The position numbers were made by a program, and so were the translations under genes. 64,000 nucleotides of DNA from Nematostella vectensis. Lineage: Eukaryota; Cnidaria; Anthozoa; Actiniaria; Edwardsiidae. Below, piece after piece: positions 33,901-44,715 of the stretch. The first letter of the stretch is position 1; the number at the start of each line of letters is the position of its first letter. The stretch spans positions 6,213,001 to 6,277,000 of the forward strand of contig NC_064039.1 of NCBI RefSeq assembly GCF_932526225.1, written 5' to 3'. The notes below the pieces were generated by a model that saw only the letters and a list, made by a program, of their open reading frames with translations, was not told the DNA's origin and made no database searches.

Positions 33901-36481
33901 GGAAAATAATAATAACTTCATTCGCAAAGGAGCGGTACACTTATTAAACGCCTCTATACTATAATTGATTTGTTCAAGATCACTACAGCTATTAGTTGTT
34001 TGATACCATAAGCGTATTTTCTTGTTTACTTTCTGTCTATGCTGAATTTCAATCACTCTCATGCATGATCTTTTGTTCCATTCAGGTCGAGTCTATGACG
34101 GGCTGATGCACGCTAGCGATTGGCTGCCTACTCTTCACCTATTGGCCGGCGGGAGTCCTAAACTCCTCGGCCAGATTGATGGCTACGACCTTTGGGATGG
34201 CATCTCAAAGGGAACCCCCAGCCCTCGATACGAGGTCCTCCACGGAATAGACACCATGCAAGGCAACCGCGCCGCGCTCCGTGTGGGAGACTACAAAGTC
34301 ATCCTGAACCAAGATCTTAAGTTCTACAGCGACTGGTACAAACGCCCTGAGGGAGAACACGAGCTAGATTACATCCGTAAGCCTAGGCTGCTAAGCAACG
34401 CTACTGTAGATTGCACCATTAAGTCTCCTCACCCCTTGCTTTATACGCATGCGCCGTTGTGCAACCCCCAGAAAAAGCCCTGTTTGTTTAATATTAAGTG
34501 GGATCCCTGTGAGTACCATAATCTTGCCGCGTTCATGCCTAACACCCTCAAGGTCTTGCTGGATCGCTTGAAGTTTTACGCAGAGGGAATGAAGCCTGTC
34601 ATCTATCCGCGGGCTGATGACTTGGCAAATCCAGACCGGCTGGGTGGAGTATGGACTCCGTGGAAAGACGACCCTAATATCCCTAACACTGAGCACGACT
34701 ACATTTATCCTCTCAGCTACGAGGACCAGGCGACTAACGCGTCGGGCTGGATCATGAACAAGAACTTACGTAAGTTCATGAGTGATCAAATTACCAAGAA
34801 GCTAGTGTTCGCCAACACAAGTCAAAGTAATAAGGCGGCGGATAAGGTCCAAAGTGCTACGAATGTCGTGTCGGTTATGAGCGCACCCCCTGCTTACGTA
34901 CCTCCGACGTCTGCTCCACCCGCGCAGACACAAGTAACAGATACATATAGTACACCTGCGCAGACACAAGTAACAGATACATATAGTACACCTGCACAGA
35001 CAACAGAAACACAGAACTACAATGCACCTGTTGAAACAACGCAGTCTCCAGAAACAACCGTTCCGTACAATGCCGAAATGCACACGACAGATTCATATCA
35101 AACTACAGAAGCAAACGACCGACAGTCACAAACCACAGAGGCGAACACACCTCCGTCACAAACTACAGAGGCGTACACACCTCCGGCACAAACTACAGAG
35201 GCGAACACACCTCCGGCACAAACTACAGAGGCGAACACACCTCCGGTACAAACTACAGAATCATACAACACACCAACAGAGACCACAGCTCTTCCTTATC
35301 AAGAAACGTCTACTGAATCCTCCACAACAGCTCAACCGACACAGCCCCCTACTTTCGCGCCAAGTATCGCACCCACACAGCCGCCCACGCCTAAACCGCC
35401 AACGACTGAACCCAACTTTGATATCAAAGTTGACTTTGGTCAGCAGCAGAGCGTTGCGAACGCCGGCGGTGATCTACTTAAACCTGTCGTTCCAAGTCCA
35501 TCTAATCCCGCCTTGCCCAACTTGGGCGACACATTTATGAACACTGCGTCTAGTACACAGATCCAGGAGGTGTCTAAAGTGGAGAAACCTTTCCATGCAA
35601 TGTCGAAGGTCTATCCATTCTCAGCAGATCAGCTGGAGAAGCAGGAGAGTAAGGTTCCAGAGATTCTGGACATTATAGACGAGAGCAAGAGCGCAGCTAA
35701 GCAAGTGGGCGAAACTGCGAATGGTCAAGCAAGCATCCCTAAGATCTTTGATATCATTGATGAGATGCACAACAATAAGACCACTGCGGGCGTTAAGGGG
35801 CCAACAGCAACTAGCAAACCACTGACCATCAGCGACGTGGGTTCAGGCATGGGAGTAGGCCTTAACAAGCTTCCAAATGGTATCTCTGTGTTCGGTAAAC
35901 TTGGCGACAAGTTACTGAACAACAGGCCGTCCTCTATCGCCAGACCAACCAAGAACTACGTCTATCCAAAGCCTACACAGGCGGCAGATGTACATCGCCC
36001 GCATACCTTCTTTGGCAACATCACTATCGAAGGCCGCACTTACTTCGTTGTCGGAAGCGAAAGTGATGAGCTAGCGATGGTCAAAACTAAACTTGTCGGC
36101 GACAAAATCGTCGTGCACGTCCCTAAGGACGCCGCATCCGAGACAGGCCGCGGTAAATCCAGAATCGTCAACGAGAAACACCACGGTTACAGCTCTATGA
36201 AAGATTACATAGAGGACGGCGATGATGATGATGATGACGTCACCGACAAGAAACCGCTGGTCAAATCTCTGGCGGCGCACAACATCACGACTGTGCCGTA
36301 CAATGGCGCAAATGGCACCAAGTGTGAGAAGGTGGTGCAGCTAGACACCTCTGATAACGCTGTCGTGGTGTCTTCTGTTGTAATTGTGGTCATTGCATCG
36401 GCGATGGTTGTGGGTGTGGCTGTGGTTGCCATGGTAGCGGTGGTGGCTAGGCATTGTCAGAATGCGAGGCGCGAGAGTTAA
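30958..36481 (+). CDS. Arylsulfatase-B-like protein lacking catalytic Cys, with mucin-like stalk and membrane anchor
   Basis: Exons 30958-31071, 31560-31832, 32314-32460, 32610-32823, 33472-33702 and 34086-36481 join in phase to 1124 residues; ARSB is about 530. Residues 1-20 are a signal peptide ([20 protein letters not shown]). The sulfatase domain runs to about 520. Metal-binding ADDLGWDD and TTDNGG, AHQAVH, and [18 protein letters not shown] are kept. At the formylglycine site, family C-T-P-S-R reads D-T-P-S-R (Asp75, [14 protein letters not shown]). GKWHLG reads GKWQLG (Gln131). Normal hydrolysis is therefore not expected. The single large last exon adds about 600 residues: a Thr/Pro/Gln-rich stalk ([10 protein letters not shown] repeats, about 590-770), an acidic run ([10 protein letters not shown]), a hydrophobic span near 1083-1112 and tail [10 protein letters not shown]. 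The likely topology is type I, on the cell surface. A binding role for sulfated glycans is inference. Confidence 0.9.
31080..31266. repeat. Short tandem repeat in sulfatase intron 1
   Basis: Alternating copies of AGCAATCAT and AGTTAGCAATCAT directly after the exon 1 donor. It begins about nine bases inside the intron and contains no coding sequence. Confidence 0.9.
32034..32147. mobile_element. Small MITE-like element in sulfatase intron 2
   Basis: GCGGATCTAGGGGGAGGG at the left faces GCTAGATCCGCC at the right. The element is about 114 bp with CCCTCCCCC inside. The terminal GCGGATC resembles the element at 8332-8513, so both may belong to one family. Confidence 0.5.
35120..35275 (+). repeat. 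30-bp coding repeat in the stalk of the sulfatase-like gene
   Basis: About five copies of a unit like ACACCTCCGGCACAAACTAC plus AGAGGCGAAC encode [10 protein letters not shown]-type decapeptides. Thr- and Pro-rich repeats of this kind are usual sites of dense O-glycosylation in mucin-like stalks. Copy number is likely to vary between individuals. Confidence 0.85.
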
Positions 36482-37765
36482 TTCACAGGGATCCCACATG
36501 TTTCTAAACATGATTTGATGGCTGCATGGAACCGTAAAAAACTTTTGATTTTACACGGATTTATAAACCATGTAGCTAGTTTTTAATTGGAACTAAAGAA
36601 TAGATAAGATATACACTAAAATTATATTTTGTAATTTAAAGTGGCGAGCTCTTGTAGTTTGGCAATTATTTCGATTATTTTTTTGTACAAAACTATTCTC
36701 TCCCGATATTGATTTTAATATACTCATTAAATTCTGTTTGTCAGATATTTAAAAGGAGCCTGATATAGACTGCTAGTAGTTGTGAAAAATTCATAGACAC
36801 TGTTTATAACTAATTATAGTAGCATTGTGTTTTTAAACTTTTCAATTTCAACGTGTGTAATCAAGGTAGACGGCAATGGGATTTCTCGTGGCGACGGAAC
36901 TCCATATAAGGGATATAACTAAGACGGTATTTTCAAGAGCCTTTTATAGCCGCCATTTTGTCATCCTAAAAAAATGCCAAGTGTGAAAAAGAATCCATCT
37001 TCCTTGGCTGATCTTTGCTTTAAGGTGTTTTTGACAAAGGCTAATGGTCATTCCCTTGACAGGAAATGCGAATAAGTCTGTTAGATCAATATCGACAATG
37101 GTCATCATAACTAATAATAGTCCATTGATATTATTACTAATGTCATTTACTTTTCAAGTTATGATTTTAAATTTGATTCTTCTGTTAGGAGCTGATTCTA
37201 ATAATAAATTTATCAAACTAGAAAATAGTTGTACAGACATTTCAAAAGAGCAATAAACGCCATAGAATTTTAGCCAAAGTTTATCATACGTCAGCATAAG
37301 TCACATAAGCTTGACTTATATAATTTGGCCCTGTGACCAACTTAAACCCAAGTTGTGTAAAGTTTAACATTTTTTTATTATATGTCTACGATAGTACGCG
37401 CGTAGTGATTGGCTAATTGGTAGTCGTTGCCCTACGAAAAAAAAATCACAATCTTCTGTTTGTTGATTTTTTTACCACCTTCAAACTGCAAAATGAGCAA
37501 CAGCGAACATTCGTAAAGCCTCGGTCGATACGCCAGAGCCTCAGTTTGATATTCCCCGGCATGACCTCACTCTCGGTTAGTAAGTAGTTAATAAATGAAT
37601 AGATTTATCCCTGGTGCTTCAAACGAAAGGCTAATGTGAGCCTTTTTTGGTTGAACCCTTTTTCAAATCCCATACCCGTTACTAAAATCCCGTTCTAAGT
37701 AACCCAAATAGTCTTTTTGTGGCAAACATGAAATCGAGTCCACCACGACCCTGTTTGAAAAGGCG
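36482..37765. other. 3' flank of the sulfatase-like gene, no further gene seen
   Basis: AT-rich sequence. An AATAAA at 37252-37257 is a possible, distant polyadenylation signal. A 70-codon frame at 37044-37256 is hydrophobic but has no recognisable features. Confidence 0.45.
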
Positions 37766-37959
37766 TAGCCTCGTTCCCAGTCTCCCTTTACGCTGCGCGA
37801 CGTTAGGGACGTCTCAAAGGGACATCAGGTTCGTCGGCTTCCCAAGCAGTGTCAGTGTCAGCGGTCAGCGCTTTAACAATTCGCCATTGACCACGTGACC
37901 ACGCTGCTTTATGGAACCTTAGCAAGAGATGACAAAGGAGAAGTCTGGGGACGAGGCTA
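37766..37959. mobile_element. MITE with TAGCCTCG termini
   Basis: Left end TAGCCTCGTTCCCAGTCTCC, right end inverted TAGCCTCGTCCCCAGACTTC. The element is 194 bp with no coding capacity and an internal purine/pyrimidine mix. It is a compact, typical non-autonomous DNA element. Confidence 0.7.
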
Positions 37960-38164
37960 GGCAAGGCAAGGTGCCTTGCTTGAGACGGACTCTCCGTGTT
38001 TGATTAGAAAACCCGTATTGAGCGTAATTTGAGTTGCGCGTGACGCCCGAACTGTCCACTACGCGCTAGCCGAAAAGTGCTCGATTAAGAAAAATCTATA
38101 TTTTACTACATACAATCAGTCAAATTCGATAGTGCGGTACGCGGGTTCGGTAATAATACATTTC

Positions 38165-38680
38165 TGCCGATGGAATGTAATGATAGAGGCAGAAATGTTT
38201 ATTTTGACGGCATGTGAATAACACGTGGGAATGTGAAGAGTGCAGTATGGGTATGAGTATATAAAGGGAGACATAGCGTGCTAGTGCCACTCTAGCCAGC
38301 TCCCCTGTTTAAGCCATATTGACTTTTGCTAATTTTTTTTGTGTATATTATTTTTTTTTTAACTTTTTTATTCGGCTCTTAAGCCCCGAGAGCACGCAAT
38401 GCTGAGCATTGGTTCAGGGAACACGGTCCAGAGTTTTTCCCCACAGGGTTTTTATCTCTGGTTTACGTGTCCGGCTCAGTATTAACTTCTTGTACATATA
38501 AATTAGGTGATTATAATATTTCACCTTTTCAGATTGTAATTGTATTGGAAATTCAGCAGTGTTTACTGCTTGTCAGATTGTTTTGCATTGTAATGTCCAT
38601 TCAGCAGTGATTACTGCTAGCTGGGCGCTGGCTACATATCCAAAATAAACAGGAGTTCTCCTGAATTGTGTTTGTTGTAA
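38165..38680 (+). mobile_element. Possible solo LTR or isolated promoter-polyA unit
   Basis: A good TATA box (TATATAAA, 38258-38265) is followed 380 bases later by AATAAA (38644-38649) and a GT-rich tail (GAATTGTGTTTGTTG). No protein frame lies between. This is how a retrotransposon LTR looks, but I could not define TG...CA ends or a target duplication. A small non-coding transcript unit is the alternative. Confidence 0.3.
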
Positions 38681-39659
38681 AATGTTATGAAATGGAGGCA
38701 AAATTGTGGCTCCATGCGATTTTCGTGCTGAAATCGATTCTTTTTTGCTGTTTTAGATCCAATATGGAGTGAATAATCAGAATTGGGTCACGGCTCTTTC
38801 CAACAGGCTGGGTTGGGGCCAAATTTTTTGGTCGCGTTTTGGAATTATGCTAATTTATGCATGCTTTAAGAGATAATAACCCGACAACTTTTGAGATTAA
38901 ATCGAGCAAACTACCTTATACAAATAGTTTTTATCCTCTCATCTTGCTAAAAAATTGCAAAATTTAACAAAAAATTGGTTTCCATGGCAACTAGCGATGA
39001 CGTGATAATTCCAATTTAGGTTCGTTTAGCCATGGAGCTGGTTCAGCGGAGACATATTCTTGTTACGAATAATTACAGTTTTCTCTAAACACGAAGAACG
39101 TGGTTTAAAAGTGAAGGTTGTGAAGGCCTTACTTAAACCCTTACCCTTACCCTTACCCTCGCCCCATAACCCCTCCCTACAACGTAGAGCCAAAAATGAA
39201 AACACCACCCCATAGCCTTGTATAGTTCTTTGTATACATTTGCCTTTAGAGCAAAAATAACACAGCTGTTTTCGATTACAACCTTATTTGTAACACAGAG
39301 GCAATGACTAATAATTTAATTCACACATTTTTTTTTCGTTTAATGGAAATAAACAAAATCACGATAGGCGGATGCGCAGTGTCTGTCGTCTATTGACCGA
39401 CGAACTTATCATAAATGAAGTGGAACTTCTTTATTTCAAGCACAAACCCATCCTCTCAGTTCTTTTTCACCTCCTAATAAATGTGACTTTTACTTCTCGT
39501 TTTTGATGGGTGACGTCGCACATGTTGGCGATAAGGGTTAGAATTTGAATTCTTCCTGGTTCTTATATGACCAACCATAAGACCACGTTCCCGGAGGAGC
39601 AGTCTTGGTTGGCGTCACATGCCTGCAATTCATTATTTCGCAGAGCTCTATGAAATAGC

Positions 39660-41290
39660 CTTCATACATGTTTTATTATGTTTATTGTTGTTTTGCTGTT
39701 TTTGTTATGTATATACTACGTGTTATTTCTACCCTTTAGCCATTTCAGCATGTCTTTTACCTCATCTCGCTGTCACGAACTTTTAGCTATCAAAAGTAGT
39801 CTTCATATACCCCATCATATCTACATTTCTGTTTTTTTTTTTTACAAGTGGCGCATCAATTTCCCTATCACCACTTTAGTTATTACACACCCCGCTCACT
39901 CTGTCCCGCACCCGCCCCCTTTTCCCCTTCTCCGCATTGTTTCCCTTAAACCGGAGCAACGCGTTTACACAACCATTCTTCAATCTCTATTATTGTTTCA
40001 CTAACTTGTCAATCCTACTACATCTCATCGCCTCACTAGCCACATGCCTCCACACTTTCTTCATTTTCATCAGCAACCACCCACTGATTATACCCTCAAT
40101 CACCTTTTTTTCATATCCCGCATTAAACTTTTTTTTAACCCCTACACATCACAAAACATTTTTATCCACACTATTAAGTTATATTACACTATCCTGCCTT
40201 CCACGTTATGTGGTCTCTTGTTGTCTCCCTTATCACATTGCACTACGACCATCACACATTAATTTCCATCACCTCTCCTCACGTCCGCCCCATACATACA
40301 CTCGCCGCTATTCACCGCTCACCGCCTATTTACAGTCGTTTGACAAAACGTTGTCGTCAACCGGCTTCACGACTACGCGACAAGCCCGCATGTAAGCATG
40401 AGTACCGCGTCCAGTTCTGAAGTTATGCAATAGCTTATATATGCAGCTAGGCGCTTGTGGGTTTTACCCATGCTTGCATTACGGGCTTGTCGCTTTGTCG
40501 CGAAGCCAGTTGACGACAACTTTTTGTCAAACGACGGTTGATCTCACCGCATCACCATTTATTGTTATCACTATCATTACTACAAGTACCCAGGATTTTT
40601 CTGGGTTGTTGCAAAATCTGAAAAAGTTTTCTAATAAAAATCCCGTATCTCGATGTTTATTAAATCTACAATCTCACTTCCGCCTTCTCGCAATCCTTCT
40701 ACCCCCATGGCCTCTCTTTCTATCCACACTGCTACCACACAAACATAAATCCCCCACATTTGACCACATCCTACTCAATTACCTTCCCACCTCCCTATCT
40801 TGTCCTTTTCCCGCCTTTTTATCATTCTTCTTTACCTTTCATGAAACATCTTGCTTGTCTAACCTCCCTTCAGACATTCACCTCAACATTTCTCTAATCC
40901 TCGCATTAAACTCTAAACTCCAAAAACAACATTATACTCTAGACACAACACACCTCCTAACTACTCTCCTTTATACATTACCTATACACCTTAATCCCTC
41001 TCCACCTCGTACTTATCTCTTCTGTCTTCACATATATACAAACACACCGTCCACACGTTATCCCAGGCACCTTTCATATCAAACCCCCCACAACAATCTC
41101 CCTTATTCATTCCGCTCAAGCGTACACTCCTAATAGACTTACACACCCTTATCTCCCACACTATAACAACCTTCTCACCCTTGCTTTATCTTTTCACCAC
41201 CGTTAACCAAACACACACTTTGTTCAACCTTTCTGTCACATTTTATTTCCATCCCCACTATTTTCGCCACTACATCACCAGGAGAAAAGA
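39660..41290. other. G-depleted, C/T/A-rich strand
   Basis: For about 1.6 kb the plus strand has very few G outside the central hairpin; many 60-base lines near 40081-40200 and 40921-41040 hold only one or two. Long plus-strand frames (39678-40004, 39937-40395, 40441-41133) exist because stop codons are scarce in such sequence. Their translations are Leu/Thr/Ser/His/Pro low complexity with no domain, so I do not call them genes. Confidence 0.75.
40335..40535. mobile_element. Foldback hairpin element nested in the G-depleted tract
   Basis: The left arm (GTCGTTTGACAAAACGTTGT, then GTCAACCGGCTTC, GCGACAAGCCCG) is inverted in the right arm, which ends AGTTGACGACAAC TTTTTGTCAAACGAC. The arms are about 65 bases each with a loop near 40400-40468. 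Unlike its surroundings it has ordinary G content, so it inserted later. Confidence 0.75.
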
Positions 41291-42409
41291 ATTTTGGGAG
41301 GAGAATTATTTTCGAAAGCTTCTATGATAGATATAATTATGTTTGTCAAATCCAAGACGTCAATTTTATTGACAAGCATGATTGCAATGGTGACTTATTT
41401 AATGTCATTGATAATAAACATGAAGGACATCTACATAGCGATGTTTGGTTACTTAGCTGCAAAAATGGCCGAGTAATTAAGCAAAAGATATATCTGCATA
41501 AATTAACATAGATTATGAGAAATTACTTCAAAAATGTATCAAAACGCGGTCTGAAAATTTGACCTCCACCAGAATCTGATTTTTCACTCCATGATAGACC
41601 CAAAACAGCAAAAAAAAAAAAAATCAATTTCAGCACAAAAATCGCACAGGATTACACCCCGCACCACTTCCAGGAGCCGACTGGAGGGAAGTTTGTTTTT
41701 CATTTGCGGCTATTTTTCTGTGCTTTTTAGTCAACTTTCTTTGTTCGATTTTTTTTTCAACAGATTTTGACTCAGATGTCTTCCCTCCTCCTTACGGCCT
41801 CCTCAGACCGCTGTCACGCGAAACGCTTTGCGTTACAAAATGCAGTCGAGAAAATCGAGCTCGCCACAGGAAACCCAAACCTTGATAACAACCGGCAGGT
41901 TTTCAGACCTTGACTAATAAATAAATGAACAAGAAATATATCATATAAATGAATAAACAGGCACTTCCTCGCTGGTAGATTCGCATTGTACTCTGTACTA
42001 AAAGTCTGTTTCAGGGTCTTTTCAAAGCTAACAGAATGTTTTACAGTTAATATGTTTTTTTTTATACGGATTGAAGAAAATATTTTTTCTATAAAATGTC
42101 GGTAAAACGAATGTCGCCTAAGCGAACGAACAGTCAAGATAATAAAAAAGTTGAACTCAATACATTGATGCATATTCAGTTGACATTCGACGGCTGTTTT
42201 CGAGGGGTTCGAGTACAAAACGCGGCTAGCGAGAGGAATACCTAAAAAAATATGCAGTATCACTGAAGAAAAACAGTTTCTCACACTCGTGCACATTATA
42301 AAGTTATTTGCTTCAATCTTTACGATAATTGAAGCATCAAGTAATTTACTTCGTTTATTGTAACACGCATGGTAGACTAAAGTTTTTTCACCGGTACAAA
42401 TTGTCTGAA

Positions 42410-42481
42410 GCCGTGATCGTATAGTGGTTAGTACATTGCGTTGTGGCCGCAATAACCCAGGTTCGAATCCTGGTCACGGCA
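42410..42481 (+). tRNA. tRNA-His (anticodon GTG)
   Basis: 72 bases starting GCCGTGATC and ending GGTCACGGCA (the final A at 42481). The acceptor stem GCCGTGA pairs with TCACGGC. The anticodon arm is TTGCG/CGCAA with loop TTGTGGC, placing GTG at 42443-42445. The B box GGTTCGAATCC is intact, as is the A-box region ATAGTGGTTAGTAC. No intron is present. All pairs look intact, so it is probably functional. Confidence 0.95.
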
Positions 42482-42482
42482 C

Positions 42483-42491
42483 TTTTTTTTA
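42483..42491 (+). terminator. RNA polymerase III terminator
   Basis: A run of T directly follows the tRNA 3' end, the usual Pol III stop. Confidence 0.85.
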
Positions 42492-44715
42492 TTGATTTTT
42501 TTTTTTCGTCACGACCCAGGAAAATTGTTTGTAAATACAGAGTTAGTATTTTATGCAGTTTTTCAATACTTTTAACTACATTAAGTAAGAGAAAAGCTTA
42601 TAATTGACGCAAAAGGTGGCTTACAGAAAAACGATACCACAGGAAGCCCGGTCGCACCACAGGCAACCCATGATGCTCGCGTGAGAAAATAAAACATCGA
42701 TGAAAAATGAGCGAAGCGAAAGATATCTGTGCGTCTGACAAATCGGACTAGGCTGCGGGCAGTCACATGAAGCTAAAAATTGCCCAGGAACACAATGCTA
42801 TGTAGACATGCGCGTAAAGATGTATGCCTGCCGAGACAGAAGGCAATATCGTCCTCGGAACTGCGAGAGTTTTACCAGGGGTGACGGAGTACTCCCAAAC
42901 GTGGGGTGGGGTGAGCGTTTGAGGGGTGGAGGTTTCGAAGGGAGAGGGGGGGTCTCACATAGAGTACGCAGTACTAAAAATGAATACACCATACAGTCTT
43001 AAATGTATAAACCGATGTATACATTTGAAGCTCAACGATACCCTGTAAACCAAGCGTTCATGTCAAAAATCAAATATTCCCACATAAAAGTCAAGGGCAT
43101 ACAACGAGTCCCCCTTCCTGAAACACATTGAAATGGCATATTTTGTCTTTTGAATAAATTCTGATGCCGAAAATATCCATTTTAAAAGTTCCTGGGAAAA
43201 ATTACCTGTTCCTTTTTCCCAGGAGGGACCATTCCTTTTTTTCCCAGCCAGCAATGGTTAGGCATTTAAGCACACAGAACCGTATAAACGGTCCTGACGA
43301 TTTTTTTTCCAAGCAACCACATCAGCGCCCCCAAAAGTATTCGCACCACAACTATATCGACTCCACAAATTTGCCAGCAGAACCATTCGGTACGATTTTT
43401 TCTCTAGCAACCGAGGGGTCTATCATCCTCGCAGCCAGTAAAGAAAAGGCTGCTGGACAGCTATTTTGCGGAACAGATCCGTTTTGTGCCCTTGAGAAGT
43501 GGGGGCATCGCCAGTTTCATTTGGCCCTTTGTAGGTAGCTAGGGTGTGGTACGGTTGATAATGCCTTCTGAATGTTTATGCAAAGAGGTGGTTGACAGAA
43601 GAGTTAAATGCGCTTAGCTTCAATCAAGAATTTCGAATGGGAAAAATATGAGATCATGCAGGAAATTCCTCGACACAGAGGTCGTACACATTTTACCAAA
43701 GGATGGTGATATCGTTTTGTTATAAGTCAATCGAGTCACGGAGGAATAAACACGTATTTGATAGTACAGAACCCATTTATCAAAACTAGGCACGTTTTCG
43801 ATTGTATCTGGTGCATAAGGATCAAGTAGGACGTTTCCTTGTTTCCTCCGTTTATGAGTAAAATGTATTAATAGGTCCTAATTGATATCTCATACACGCA
43901 TGGTTTATTAATTTGCGGTTTGATGATAAAAGATAGTAACTTAATAAAAGAATTATCTGGGATTTGAATCGTTTAGATAGTATTCAAATAAAAAAATCTT
44001 ACTTGGGCCATAAACTGAATTCTTTAATGTTTTATAATATCATTTGTTCCTCTGCTTTTTTTCGTTCAAATGCATACTTATTGCGAGAGAGAAATTGCGA
44101 TCGATTAGTGGAAACATCCTTAGTGTCGGGTGCTTGTAGATTACTCAGCGCGCATTTGCAACTAGTTCCCCTCACCTCCCCCCAGGTATAGGCTCGATTT
44201 ACCGCATAATCTTCCAATTACCAGCAAAATAGATAATCAAATCTATTGTCCTGCAGAGCAAAGATCGCGACTTTAGACTCCAAGCGTCGCGCCATCTCCA
44301 ACCGAGCTCTCTCTTGTAGATATGCGGAGCGTAAAGCCATCTCAGCTTACTGTTCTAAACACGGGCCTGTTCACAGGTAATTAAGACTGAAGCTCCCTGC
44401 CCCGCATGGACCAGCGCCATTGCAGCCCGAGTTACGCGCAATGGACTTGACGATTTGCAGACTTGAGAGCGAGCGATCAAGACGAAGCGCTCGGTTTGCG
44501 CCAGGCTGGTAGAGCGGGTATAATCAAAGATTAAGAGACTGCACTGAACAAAGGCACGTCGACAACACAAACCAAGCCCTTATCTATACAATCACATTTC
44601 ATAAATTCATTAGCTTGTAACCCTTTGCTCTCCAACCAACCATTTGAGACCAGCATTTACGGGCAACAATATCGAGCTCTAGTTCATTACCAGACAAGAC
44701 CAAACATACACAATA
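42492..44715. other. Intergenic region, no gene seen
   Basis: A 124-codon frame at 43164-43538 and several shorter ones have no recognisable domain. The promoter and 5' leader of the SCUBE-like gene should be near the right end. Confidence 0.5.

Larger units (their letters stand above)
38715..41646. mobile_element. 2.9 kb element with diverged terminal inverted repeats
   Basis: TGCGATTTTCGTGCTGAAAT at the left recurs inverted at the right as TGCGATTTTTGTGCTGAAAT. Similarity continues inwards with indels (TTTGCTGTTTT, ATGGAGTGAA, AATCAGA, CGCGTTTTG) for roughly 150 bases. No transposase is recognisable inside. A telomere-like CCTTAC repeat occurs near 39140-39160. The element contains the G-depleted tract and a nested hairpin element. 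Confidence 0.6.

Noticed and set aside
35022-35540. 172-codon plus-strand frame inside the sulfatase-like stalk
   Set aside because: It is an alternate-frame shadow of the Thr/Pro-rich coding repeat.
34802-36432. Minus-strand frames opposite the large sulfatase exon
   Set aside because: They are antisense shadows of a long open exon with repeated composition.
39135-39165. Interstitial telomere
   Set aside because: Only a few CCTTAC repeats, not the TTAGGG-type unit expected for animals; it is too short to support.
39678-41133. Three long plus-strand frames (108, 152 and 230 codons)
   Set aside because: They lie in G-depleted sequence where stop codons are rare. The translations are low-complexity Leu/Thr/Ser/His/Pro with no domain, and a hairpin element runs through them.
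41814-42452. 212-codon minus-strand frame overlapping the tRNA
   Set aside because: It runs through the intact tRNA-His gene, has no domain, and its composition is not protein-like.
43164-43538. 124-codon plus-strand frame
   Set aside because: No signal, domain or splice context was found; it is probably chance.
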